DNA from: Candidatus Poseidonia sp.
Lineage (GTDB): Archaea > Thermoplasmatota > Poseidoniia > Poseidoniales > Poseidoniaceae
Reading direction: 5' to 3'
DNA: 23,040 nt
Assembly: GCA_023254365.1 (NCBI GenBank)
Contig: JALRLQ010000022.1
Coordinates: 1 to 23,040, forward strand
Below are positions 1 through 6,375 of this stretch, piece by piece. Positions within the stretch are counted from its first letter, which is position 1. The number at the start of each line of letters is the position of its first letter. Below the pieces are notes generated by a model. That model ran no database searches. It was not told where the DNA came from and saw only the letters and a list, made by a program, of their open reading frames with translations. The position numbers and the translations under genes were made by a program.

Positions 1-588
1 GACGATGATATACGTGCAAAGATTTGCAATGGCAAGGAATCTTCGGAGGAATACCTTCAGATCCATCGCGAAGCGCATGAGGTCGGTCTTCCATCAAACT
101 GTACCATGTTGTTTGGAACGATTGAATCCTTGGAACAACGACTCAACCACATGATTTCATTGCGCACCCTCAACAACGAAACCTCGGGCTTCCAGTGTTT
201 TGTCCCGTACCCTTTCCTTCCCGACCACACACGTCTACCTGAGGCACAGTTGTCGACGGGCTCAGAGATTTTACGGACCATCGCTGTTTCACGATTGATG
301 TTGAACAACATCCCGCACATCAAAGCCTATCGCATGAACATTGGTGATCATCTGGCTGAGTTAGCGCTTCAATTTGGAGCCGATGACATCGATGGTACCG
401 TTCAACGCGAATCCATCATGCATCTTGCAGGCTCCACTGCACCACTTGACCACGACCGGACAAAACTTGCAAGGCTCATCGAAGATGCAGGTTGTTCTCC
501 CATTCAACGAAATACAATCTACACGTCGTTTGAGCCCTACACGCCTCCGAAATTGGTGGAGAAGCGACGCTTGCCCATGGCGCAGTGA
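1..588 (+). CDS. mqnE: Aminofutalosine synthase MqnE, C-terminal part
   Basis: The frame is open from the first base and stops at TGA 586-588, so 195 C-terminal residues are visible and the N-terminal radical-SAM domain with its CxxxCxxC cluster lies upstream. MqnE joins 3-[(1-carboxyvinyl)oxy]benzoate to S-adenosylmethionine to give aminofutalosine, the second step of the futalosine route to menaquinone. Seen here: TMLFGTIESLEQRLNH, the NNETSGFQCF stretch, RTIAVSRLMLNNIPHIKAY, FGADDIDGTV and the closing QRNTIY. These fit the C-terminal half of the MqnE/MqnC family; IMHLAG and FGADDIDGTV favour MqnE over MqnC. mqnA starts 9 bases after the stop and mqnD follows, a typical cluster. Family assignment is firm; the E-versus-C choice is slightly less so because the N-terminus is missing. 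Confidence 0.88.
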   Translation, partial: DDDIRAKICNGKESSEEYLQIHREAHEVGLPSNCTMLFGTIESLEQRLNHMISLRTLNNETSGFQCFVPYPFLPDHTRLPEAQLSTGSEILRTIAVSRLMLNNIPHIKAYRMNIGDHLAELALQFGADDIDGTVQRESIMHLAGSTAPLDHDRTKLARLIEDAGCSPIQRNTIYTSFEPYTPPKLVEKRRLPMAQ

Positions 589-597
589 GATGAGGAC

Positions 598-1398
598 ATG
601 AGTGAAGCCACATGGACGAAGACCATCGGCAGGGTGGCGTTCATCAACTGTGACCCCTTATTCCATGACCTCGGTCCTCAGTGGAATGTCCTTGCTGCCC
701 CCCCTTCCTGGCTGACCGGGCATGTGTTGCGTCGGGATTGCATTCTTGCACCCATTCCTGCGGCCGACTATGCCAAGCATGCCGATGAACTGGTGCTCCT
801 GCCCGATATTGGCATTGGCAGCCAAGGCGAAGTGGGGAGTGTTCTGTTGTTTGGCGCTGTGCCGCTAACATCCATGAAAACCATCGCCTTGCCAAGTGAT
901 TCAGCCACCTCCGTGGCGTTGTTGAAGCACTTGATTGCGCAACAAGGACTTGACATGAAGTACATTCAAACAGGTCCCGACTACGACTCGATGATGTCCA
1001 TAGCCGATGGTGCTTTGCTCATCGGCGACCGTGCATTGGAGGCCGCTCGAGAAGTTCCTGAAATGGTTCAACTTGACCTCGGCACGGCTTGGATGGACTC
1101 GGAACAGCTTCCTATGATCTTCGGCGTCTTTGTTGCTCGCCGAGACACGCCGGTTGCGTTGTTGAAAGAAGCCCATGCGGCGTTGTTTGGCAATCTGGTT
1201 CAATTTGAGAACGATGGTAACAAACGGTCTGCTGTTATCGAGTGGTCCATGGGGAAATCTGACCTCAGTTTTGAACGCCTCGACCAGTATTATGGCGAAG
1301 TATTCAACCGCCTCAATGAACATCATTTGAGAGGCCTGTTTCGTTTCCTCGAAGCAGCATGTGGCATGGGTTCAACGCCAGAATTTGCTTGGACCTAG
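598..1398 (+). CDS. mqnA: Chorismate dehydratase MqnA
   Basis: A 266-residue protein of the MqnA/MqnD periplasmic-binding-like fold. MqnA removes water from chorismate to give 3-[(1-carboxyvinyl)oxy]benzoate, the committed first step of the futalosine menaquinone pathway. The N-terminus IGRVAFINCDPL matches the family's IGRVxYLNxxPL opening, followed by APIPAADYAKH (usual IPSxEY), GEVGSVLLF and the TSVALLKHL segment (usual TSxxL). The ATG at 598 has GAGG four to seven bases upstream and is the only start that keeps the conserved opening. Length is normal for the family (about 250-280). It lies 9 bases after mqnE and 61 bases before mqnD, so the three are probably co-transcribed. Confidence 0.9.
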   Translation: MSEATWTKTIGRVAFINCDPLFHDLGPQWNVLAAPPSWLTGHVLRRDCILAPIPAADYAKHADELVLLPDIGIGSQGEVGSVLLFGAVPLTSMKTIALPSDSATSVALLKHLIAQQGLDMKYIQTGPDYDSMMSIADGALLIGDRALEAAREVPEMVQLDLGTAWMDSEQLPMIFGVFVARRDTPVALLKEAHAALFGNLVQFENDGNKRSAVIEWSMGKSDLSFERLDQYYGEVFNRLNEHHLRGLFRFLEAACGMGSTPEFAWT

Positions 1399-1459
1399 GT
1401 GGATGGTTGTTTGGAGAAATCAACGGTTGGTTCTTGAAGGGCATGGAGGTGGGAAGTTC

Positions 1460-2341
1460 ATGGTCACAGATTTACCCCTTGATGACAACGGCAACAAGAT
1501 TGTTCGAATCGGCCACAGCCCCGACCCCGATGATGCGTTTATGTTCCATGCCATGACGACGGGTGCCTTTCCAACGCCGGGCTATGTTTTCGTGCACGAA
1601 CTGCAAGACATCGAGACGCTCAATCAGCGGGCGATGAATCAAGACCTCGAGGTTTCAGCGGTCTCTATCCATGCTTATCCGGACATCGCCGACCATTACG
1701 CTTTGATGAATTGTGGCGCATCGATGGGCGAAGGATACGGTCCAATGGTGGTCTGTAAAGCAGGTGTGAGCGAGGAAGAAGCGCGTGCATCGGTCATTGC
1801 TGTTCCCGGTTTGAAAACGAGTGCCTATCTCGGATTGCGCCTTGCTTGGGGCGACGTAACCGTAGAAGTTGTTCCGTTTGACGAAATTATACCGCGTATT
1901 TTGGATGACACGTACCTCAGCGGCTTGATTATTCATGAAGGTCAATTGACCTATGTTGACCACGACCTCAATGTCTTGGTTGACCTCGGAAAATGGTGGA
2001 ACAACCGAACCGATAACTGGCCGATGCCATTGGGCGGCAATGTCGTACGACGTGATCTCGGCCAGGACGTGATGGAAGACATCACAAAGTACACGAAAAT
2101 GAGCATTGAGTATGCGTTGCAATCACCTGATGAAGCGCTTGAATTTGCCAAAGCATGGGGTCGAGGAATTGATGATTCCACCAACAAAGAGTTTGTCGGC
2201 ATGTACGTCAACGACCGTACCATCGATTACAAAGAAGAAGGGCGTTCTTCCATCCGTCAATTCATCAAGGAAGGCCAGAACATCGGTATGATTCGTTCTG
2301 ATTTTGATGTCGACACTATGCAGTTTATCGGTTCTCCCTGA
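1460..2341 (+). CDS. mqnD: 1,4-dihydroxy-6-naphthoate synthase MqnD
   Basis: A 293-residue protein that converts cyclic dehypoxanthine futalosine to 1,4-dihydroxy-6-naphthoate, a late step of the futalosine pathway. The family signature RIGHSPDPDDAFMFHAM sits near the N-terminus, with SAVSIHAYPDI, GASMGEGYGPMVV and IHEGQLTY further in, all typical of MqnD. The frame is open back to 1361, overlapping mqnA, but ATG 1460 is preferred because a strong GGAGGTG lies at 1446-1452, seven bases before it, and the family's conserved part begins about 16 residues later. With mqnE and mqnA upstream this gives three of the pathway enzymes together; mqnB and mqnC are not in the window. Confidence 0.92.
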   Translation: MVTDLPLDDNGNKIVRIGHSPDPDDAFMFHAMTTGAFPTPGYVFVHELQDIETLNQRAMNQDLEVSAVSIHAYPDIADHYALMNCGASMGEGYGPMVVCKAGVSEEEARASVIAVPGLKTSAYLGLRLAWGDVTVEVVPFDEIIPRILDDTYLSGLIIHEGQLTYVDHDLNVLVDLGKWWNNRTDNWPMPLGGNVVRRDLGQDVMEDITKYTKMSIEYALQSPDEALEFAKAWGRGIDDSTNKEFVGMYVNDRTIDYKEEGRSSIRQFIKEGQNIGMIRSDFDVDTMQFIGSP

Positions 2342-2350
2342 GGTGAAACC

Positions 2351-2839
2351 ATGGCGCCAACGAGCAGGAAACCAAAAACCAGCCAGTACGGTTCGGTTGA
2401 CCCGGCTCCTCCCAACAACGACGGAGGGCTTGCCGAATGGACCACGGTTCTTTGTGATGAAACACAGCCCATGTTTCAACGGATGCGGGCCGTCTTTTCT
2501 CTTCGCAACCATCGCACCGATGACGCCTGCCTTGCATTGTGCTCTGGCTTTTCCAGTTCAAGTGCTCTGTTGCGCCATGAAATCGCCTATGTTCTTGGTC
2601 AGATGCAGAATCCGGTGGCCTTGCCCACGCTTCAAGAGCGGTTGCGAGATGACGCCGAACACGTCATGGTGCGTCACGAAGCTGCCGAAGCCATGGGCGC
2701 TATTGGCGACCGCTCTGTAATTCCAATTCTCGAAGAATACGCGCAAGACCCGCTTCCCGAAGTTGCAGAATCGTGTGTTGTCGCTCTTGATTTGCTGGCT
2801 TGGGTTGAGGGCGCCGAGTTTGAAAGCACGGATTGCTAA
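2351..2839 (+). CDS. Half-length deoxyhypusine hydroxylase-like HEAT-repeat protein
   Basis: A 162-residue all-helical protein made of about three to four HEAT-type repeats (residues 40-155) after a short polar N-terminus. Two His-Glu pairs are seen: LLRHEIAYVLGQMQ with H76-E77 and MVRHEAAEAMGAIGD with H109-E110, then DPLPEVAESCVVAL. From memory, human deoxyhypusine hydroxylase (DOHH) has HE pairs at 56/57, 89/90, 207/208 and 240/241. The 33-residue spacing within each half is identical here and the flanking words are nearly the same. DOHH hydroxylates deoxyhypusine on eIF5A with a di-iron centre built from both halves. This protein is one half only, so a homodimer could rebuild the site (inference). 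The SD AGGTGA (2341-2346) directly follows the mqnD stop. A phycobilin-lyase-like HEAT protein of other function cannot be excluded. Confidence 0.72.
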   Translation: MAPTSRKPKTSQYGSVDPAPPNNDGGLAEWTTVLCDETQPMFQRMRAVFSLRNHRTDDACLALCSGFSSSSALLRHEIAYVLGQMQNPVALPTLQERLRDDAEHVMVRHEAAEAMGAIGDRSVIPILEEYAQDPLPEVAESCVVALDLLAWVEGAEFESTDC

Positions 2840-2894
2840 GGCTCCCTCAAGTTCAAAGACTAGAACGCATCACCGACAAACAGGAAGGACGACC

Positions 2895-3104
2895 ATGCCT
2901 CACGAACATGTTCAACTCGCTCAAGCACCAAACGGTGAACTTGGTCCTCGCTGCCATTCATGTGGCGTCCGATTGACCTTTGGCAACGCCATGGTCGTCG
3001 ACAAGTACTACATGTGCTGGGAACATTATGTTGAAGCAACCGGGGCTGACACGGCTACAGAGGTCAGCAACGCTGACCAACGTTTCTGGATGAAGCAAGA
3101 TTGA
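2895..3104 (+). CDS. Small putative zinc-binding protein (69 aa), function unknown
   Basis: A 69-residue acidic protein with a treble-clef or zinc-ribbon-like cysteine layout: C20-x2-C23 (PRCHSCGVRL) and C41-x2-H44 (YYMCWEHY), 17 residues apart. The tail is polar. The start at ATG 2895 has AGGAAGG at 2882-2888; an in-frame ATG at 2763 would run deep into the DOHH-like gene and has no support. The gene is 55 bases after the DOHH-like gene and 50 bases before priS, so it may share a transcript with primase. I do not recognise a named family. Zinc binding is inferred from the residues only. Confidence 0.65.
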   Translation: MPHEHVQLAQAPNGELGPRCHSCGVRLTFGNAMVVDKYYMCWEHYVEATGADTATEVSNADQRFWMKQD

Positions 3105-3110
3105 GACGGT

Positions 3111-3123
3111 GTTCTTCAAGAAC
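3111..3123. promoter_or_regulatory. Perfect 13-base palindrome upstream of priS
   Basis: GTTCTT-C-AAGAAC reads identically on both strands. It lies 6 bases after the stop of the small zinc protein and 31 bases before the priS ATG. It is the clearest symmetric element in this gap and could be a protein-binding site or a short hairpin between the two genes. The role is inference. Confidence 0.35.
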
Positions 3124-3154
3124 CCTCAACTCCACGTGAAAGTGGGGGGAAGCA

Positions 3155-4354
3155 ATGTCATCAGGTTGGGCTCGCGTTGCGCACAGGTTTGGCGAGTATT
3201 ATCGTCACGCTGACCTGTGGTCGCCTCCACGGTTGCGGACGCGAGAGTGGATGTTCATTCCTTTTGGAGGCGCCCCCCCTCTGCGTCACAAAGCCTTCTC
3301 TGACGTAGGACAAGTGCAACAATTCCTGTCACAACGAGCCATGCACTCATGTTTCTACTCGACGGCCTACTGGAAGAGGCCGCATGAATTGAAAATGGCA
3401 GACAAACTTTGGCAAGGTGCCGATTTAATTTTTGACTTGGATGGCGATCACCTTCCAGGCATTACCGACAAAGATTTTCCCGCAATGCTCGAAGTCATCC
3501 AAGAACAAGCATGGTCCTTGTGGAACGATTTTCTACAACCTGAATTTGGGTTTTCCGAAGATCATCTTCAAGTGACTTTTTCGGGACATCGTGGTTTCCA
3601 CCTTCACTACCGTGACCCCAAACTGTTCCATCTTGATTCGGAGGCTCGTCGAGAATTGGTGTCGCACATACGAGGTGAGGGCGTTGACGTCCAAGGGGGT
3701 CTTGCCCGCTATCATGACCGTGATGCCCGCGGTTGGACACAACGCATTCGTGGCGGGATGGATTCGATGATCGAGACGCTGCAATCCATTCACAGGGGTG
3801 ATGAAGGCAGCACCGGTGAACTCCGCCGCCTCGAGGCTGAACTCCAATCCTTGATGGACCGAGAGGGGGCAACATCGCAGCGTTCGGCGACTGCTATCAA
3901 ACGGTTGGCCGAAATGATGGACCATGCGGGACGGGTTCAACGGCTGAAAGAAGGAAAGTTCGACCTTCTCGGCAACTATCAGGGTCTCTTTCTCAATTTG
4001 TTGAAGGCCGATGCCTCCGTTGTGTTGGGTTCGGCAGGTGAGACCGATGAGGTCGTCACCATCGATGTGCGGCGCCAAATCCGTTGGCCCACCTCCTTGC
4101 ATGGAAAATCGGGCATGCGAGTGAGTGAATTCCCATTGTCTCGATTGGACCCCGACGGGTCAAACGCCTACAATCCGTTGAACGAAGCCTTTGTGTTGGG
4201 ACTCCACGACAGTCATCAACTTGAATGGACGGTGGATGATGCAGTCGCCCAATTTGGTGAAAGCCGCCTCGAAAGCACCGCAGGGCATCGTTTTTCTCTT
4301 CACGAGGCAGGTGCGACGTTTTTGGTTCTGAAGGGATGGGCGAAACTTATCTGA
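3155..4354 (+). CDS. priS: DNA primase small (catalytic) subunit PriS
   Basis: A 399-residue archaeo-eukaryotic primase catalytic subunit that, with PriL, makes primers for replication. Visible family marks: LRTREWMFIPFGG and MxRHKAF-like PPLRHKAF near residues 28-48; the metal-binding pair D94/D96 in ADLIFDLDGDHL; SGHRGFHLHY (143-152), the SGxxGxH nucleotide-binding motif; and D304 followed by RRQIRWPTSLHGKSG, which holds the third acidic residue and the RxPxSLHxKTG-type motif. Residues about 200-265 are helical and charged (ELRRLEAELQSLMDREG), a probable lineage-specific insert. The start at ATG 3155 is preceded by GGGGGGAAGC. Length is somewhat above the 330-370 usual in archaea because of the insert. 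priL is not in the window. Confidence 0.95.
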   Translation: MSSGWARVAHRFGEYYRHADLWSPPRLRTREWMFIPFGGAPPLRHKAFSDVGQVQQFLSQRAMHSCFYSTAYWKRPHELKMADKLWQGADLIFDLDGDHLPGITDKDFPAMLEVIQEQAWSLWNDFLQPEFGFSEDHLQVTFSGHRGFHLHYRDPKLFHLDSEARRELVSHIRGEGVDVQGGLARYHDRDARGWTQRIRGGMDSMIETLQSIHRGDEGSTGELRRLEAELQSLMDREGATSQRSATAIKRLAEMMDHAGRVQRLKEGKFDLLGNYQGLFLNLLKADASVVLGSAGETDEVVTIDVRRQIRWPTSLHGKSGMRVSEFPLSRLDPDGSNAYNPLNEAFVLGLHDSHQLEWTVDDAVAQFGESRLESTAGHRFSLHEAGATFLVLKGWAKLI

Positions 4355-4421
4355 CCTTTTCGTGATTGATTCGAATGCGCATTGCTTGGTTTCATTTTGA
4401 GGTAAGGTTCAAGGGTGGTTT

Positions 4422-4439
4422 CTCATCCCTTAGGATGAG
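4422..4439 (+). promoter_or_regulatory. Hairpin overlapping the ribosome binding site of the next gene
   Basis: CTCATCC (4422-4428), loop CTTA, GGATGAG (4433-4439) form a perfect 7-base-pair stem. The 3' arm runs into GAGGTGA (4437-4443), the apparent Shine-Dalgarno site for the TTG start at 4449. If it folds in mRNA it would hide the first part of that site, so it may tune translation. It could instead be a protein-binding palindrome. The stem is seen directly; the role is inferred. Confidence 0.45.
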
Positions 4440-4448
4440 GTGAGTCTG

Positions 4449-5447
4449 TTGGGACTACGGCGGGGAAAGAAATCCAAAGGCAATGACGCACCTTTGCCAA
4501 TGCCAGATTTGCCCCCTCCTGCAGGTTTGCCTGCCCCCCTCCCCATGCCTCCCGGTGGTTCGGCGTTGCCGCCTTTACCAGGCGGTGCACCTGTCCCCGC
4601 GCCTGTTCCTGCGCCGCTTCCTGCTGCACCACTGCCCACGGCACCTTTGCCCGAAACCCCTCTTCCAGCTGCTCCAGCACCGGTTGTTGCCAACAATCCC
4701 GATACGACCCTATCGGGTATCGCAGAAGAGAAGGGGTACAACGAGTTGTGGGCCAAGCGCTCAGAAAAACCACTCCAACAAATCTACGGTCATATCGACC
4801 GAATCAGCAACAAGGAAGCTGGATCTCTTCTCGACCGTTATGCTGACCGATTTGGCCACGCTCTTGACCGTGAAATTATCGTGATGCGGAAGGCTGCACT
4901 TGAGGACAAAGTCGCAGAAGTGCGTGATGCACCAGTGGTTGAACTTCTCGATGATGATGCCCCCGAATTGAGTGAACTCGAACGTGTTGAAAACGAACTC
5001 CGTTCACTCAAACCTCTCTATCAAGAGGCAAAAGCCCTTGGTGATTCGGAAGCATTGGCGGAATTGACGCCGACGCTCCAAGCCCTGATGGCCCAACGTA
5101 AAGCCCTCAAAGCCGGTCCTTCGGCGGAATCTTCAACCGTCACCACCGCCCGAGAATCTTCAGACGACGATGACATGTTCGTTCAATTCGTCGCCATCGT
5201 CGATGAACTTCTTGGCGAGCACCTGCCAGAAAACATCGTGAATGACTTCGTTGAGAGCGAGGACTTTGAGGTCTACCGTTCGGTCCTGGCAGCCCCAGAC
5301 ACCTGTGACGAGGCCACAAGAGCCCAATTTTACAACATGGTCGATGACCAACTAGGCAACATGTCTGCTGAATCAATTGAGGCGTTTGTCGCCTCTGCCG
5401 AGTTTGAGATTTACCGTGAAATTGGTGAACACTACAAGGATGCGTGA
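4449..5447 (+). CDS. Pro-rich protein with duplicated acidic C-terminal module, function unknown
   Basis: A 332-residue protein I cannot assign. Residues 1-11 are basic (MGLRRGKKSKG); 17-77 are a Pro/Ala/Leu-rich spacer of PLP and PAP units; 85-160 are helical (GIAEEKGYNELW, HIDRISNKEAGSLLDRYADRF); 165-225 are charged and probably coiled coil. At 244-280 and 294-326 the same module occurs twice, each with a VD-x2-LG core, then an I-x2-FV-x-S-x-[DE]FE-[VI]YR end (VNDFVESEDFEVYR; IEAFVASAEFEIYR). No signal peptide or membrane segment is seen. TTG 4449 is chosen because GAGGTGA (4437-4443) stands 5 bases before it; GTG 4440 lies inside that site and is less likely. The stop is five bases before the ATG of the next gene, so the pair is probably co-expressed. 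Confidence 0.7.
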   Translation: MGLRRGKKSKGNDAPLPMPDLPPPAGLPAPLPMPPGGSALPPLPGGAPVPAPVPAPLPAAPLPTAPLPETPLPAAPAPVVANNPDTTLSGIAEEKGYNELWAKRSEKPLQQIYGHIDRISNKEAGSLLDRYADRFGHALDREIIVMRKAALEDKVAEVRDAPVVELLDDDAPELSELERVENELRSLKPLYQEAKALGDSEALAELTPTLQALMAQRKALKAGPSAESSTVTTARESSDDDDMFVQFVAIVDELLGEHLPENIVNDFVESEDFEVYRSVLAAPDTCDEATRAQFYNMVDDQLGNMSAESIEAFVASAEFEIYREIGEHYKDA

Positions 5448-5452
5448 AACAC

Positions 5453-6289
5453 ATGGGACTACTTGACAAAGCAGGTGCGAGCACTGATGAAAAGAAGCCC
5501 GTTGCAAAACCCGCACCAAAGGCGATTGCAAAGGCTGCAGAGCCTGCACCAGCCAAGGCTGTGAAACCTGCAAAAGCCAAGCCGGCAAAGGCTGCAAAGA
5601 CCAAGGCTCCCCGTGCAAAACCTGCAGGCCTCGGCGATGACTATGAATTGGCATCCAACATGAACCGTCGGATATCTTGGCTGGTTAATTTCGCTATCAA
5701 CTTCGGCCTTCTGATCGCTGCTCTGTTCATCGCCTCTTCAGACACGGGCATCATCACCACCATTCTCTTTGGCTCGAGCTTTGTCATTATCTTGCTCAAC
5801 ACCACCGTGATCCCGATGAAATTCAGTCGAAACATTGGACAGTTTGTTTCCCGAACAAAATGCGTCCGTGGCGACGGTTCGAATCCATTGTTTTTGCACG
5901 GCATCATGGCCAACACCACGGGGCTTTTGTCGCTGGTTGGCCTGATCTTTGTCGCAACTGAATTCCAAAACCTGAGCGAAGAGGACAACACGTCGGCCAT
6001 TATCATGTTCTCTCTTGGTGCCTTGTTCATGGTGCTCTGGTTCATTGACCGCTTTCTTCGAAACGGCAGTGAAATGGGACAAGGGCTGTATGATTTGATC
6101 TTCGGTGCATACCTTGTGAAGTACATTCCTAGCGAAGAAGAGAAAGCGACCGGTATTTGGGCCCGCCTCGAAAACATGGGGAATTTCGGCGACCAAATGT
6201 TGAAGCGACAAGAAGAGCGAAAAGCGAAGAAAGAGCAGCAGAAGTCCGAATCGGCAGAAGAGTCCGATACAACATCTCAAGAAGATTGA
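5453..6289 (+). CDS. RDD-like membrane protein with Lys/Ala/Pro-rich cytoplasmic tail
   Basis: A 278-residue protein. Residues 14-58 are a low-complexity Lys/Ala/Pro tail (PAKAVKPAKAKPAKAAK), like histone-H1 C-terminal tails. Four hydrophobic segments follow at about 73-94, 98-120, 150-169 and 182-199, and the C-terminus (245-278) is charged and helical. The core resembles the RDD family: a basic residue before TM1 (NRRISWLVNF), NIGQFVSR then VRGDG between TM2 and TM3, and FIDRFLR with GLYDLIFGAYLVKY at the end, like the family's D...R and RxLxDxxxGTxVV. That match is moderate. The frame also opens with GTG 5444, overlapping the previous stop; ATG 5453 is preferred, giving MGLLDKAG. The tail is predicted cytoplasmic and could bind acidic partners, nucleic acid or lipid surfaces (inference). 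Confidence 0.68.
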   Translation: MGLLDKAGASTDEKKPVAKPAPKAIAKAAEPAPAKAVKPAKAKPAKAAKTKAPRAKPAGLGDDYELASNMNRRISWLVNFAINFGLLIAALFIASSDTGIITTILFGSSFVIILLNTTVIPMKFSRNIGQFVSRTKCVRGDGSNPLFLHGIMANTTGLLSLVGLIFVATEFQNLSEEDNTSAIIMFSLGALFMVLWFIDRFLRNGSEMGQGLYDLIFGAYLVKYIPSEEEKATGIWARLENMGNFGDQMLKRQEERKAKKEQQKSESAEESDTTSQED

Positions 6290-6375
6290 GCACCTCATAG
6301 AATCGAGGGGATGCTATTCTTACACGTTGGCGAACGCAAAGCAATATTCTCCCTCTGGCTACAGGTGCCGTTGCA

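Noticed and set aside
1361..1459. Longer N-terminus for MqnD, overlapping mqnA
   Set aside because: The extra residues resemble no MqnD, and a strong GGAGGTG with correct spacing precedes ATG 1460.
2763..2894. Upstream extension of the 69-residue zinc protein into the DOHH-like gene
   Set aside because: It overlaps a gene with clear homology in another frame, while ATG 2895 has an AGGAAGG site at proper spacing.
4430..4756. Gly/Ala-rich open frame on the minus strand opposite the Pro-rich segment
   Set aside because: It is the antisense image of the Pro-rich low-complexity stretch (Pro codons read as Gly). It has no conserved motif, and the plus-strand gene is better supported by its SD and its spacing to its neighbour.
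5641..6298. Two long minus-strand frames opposite the RDD-like gene
   Set aside because: They are shadows of a codon-biased membrane gene; no motif, and start sites are not preceded by SD sites.
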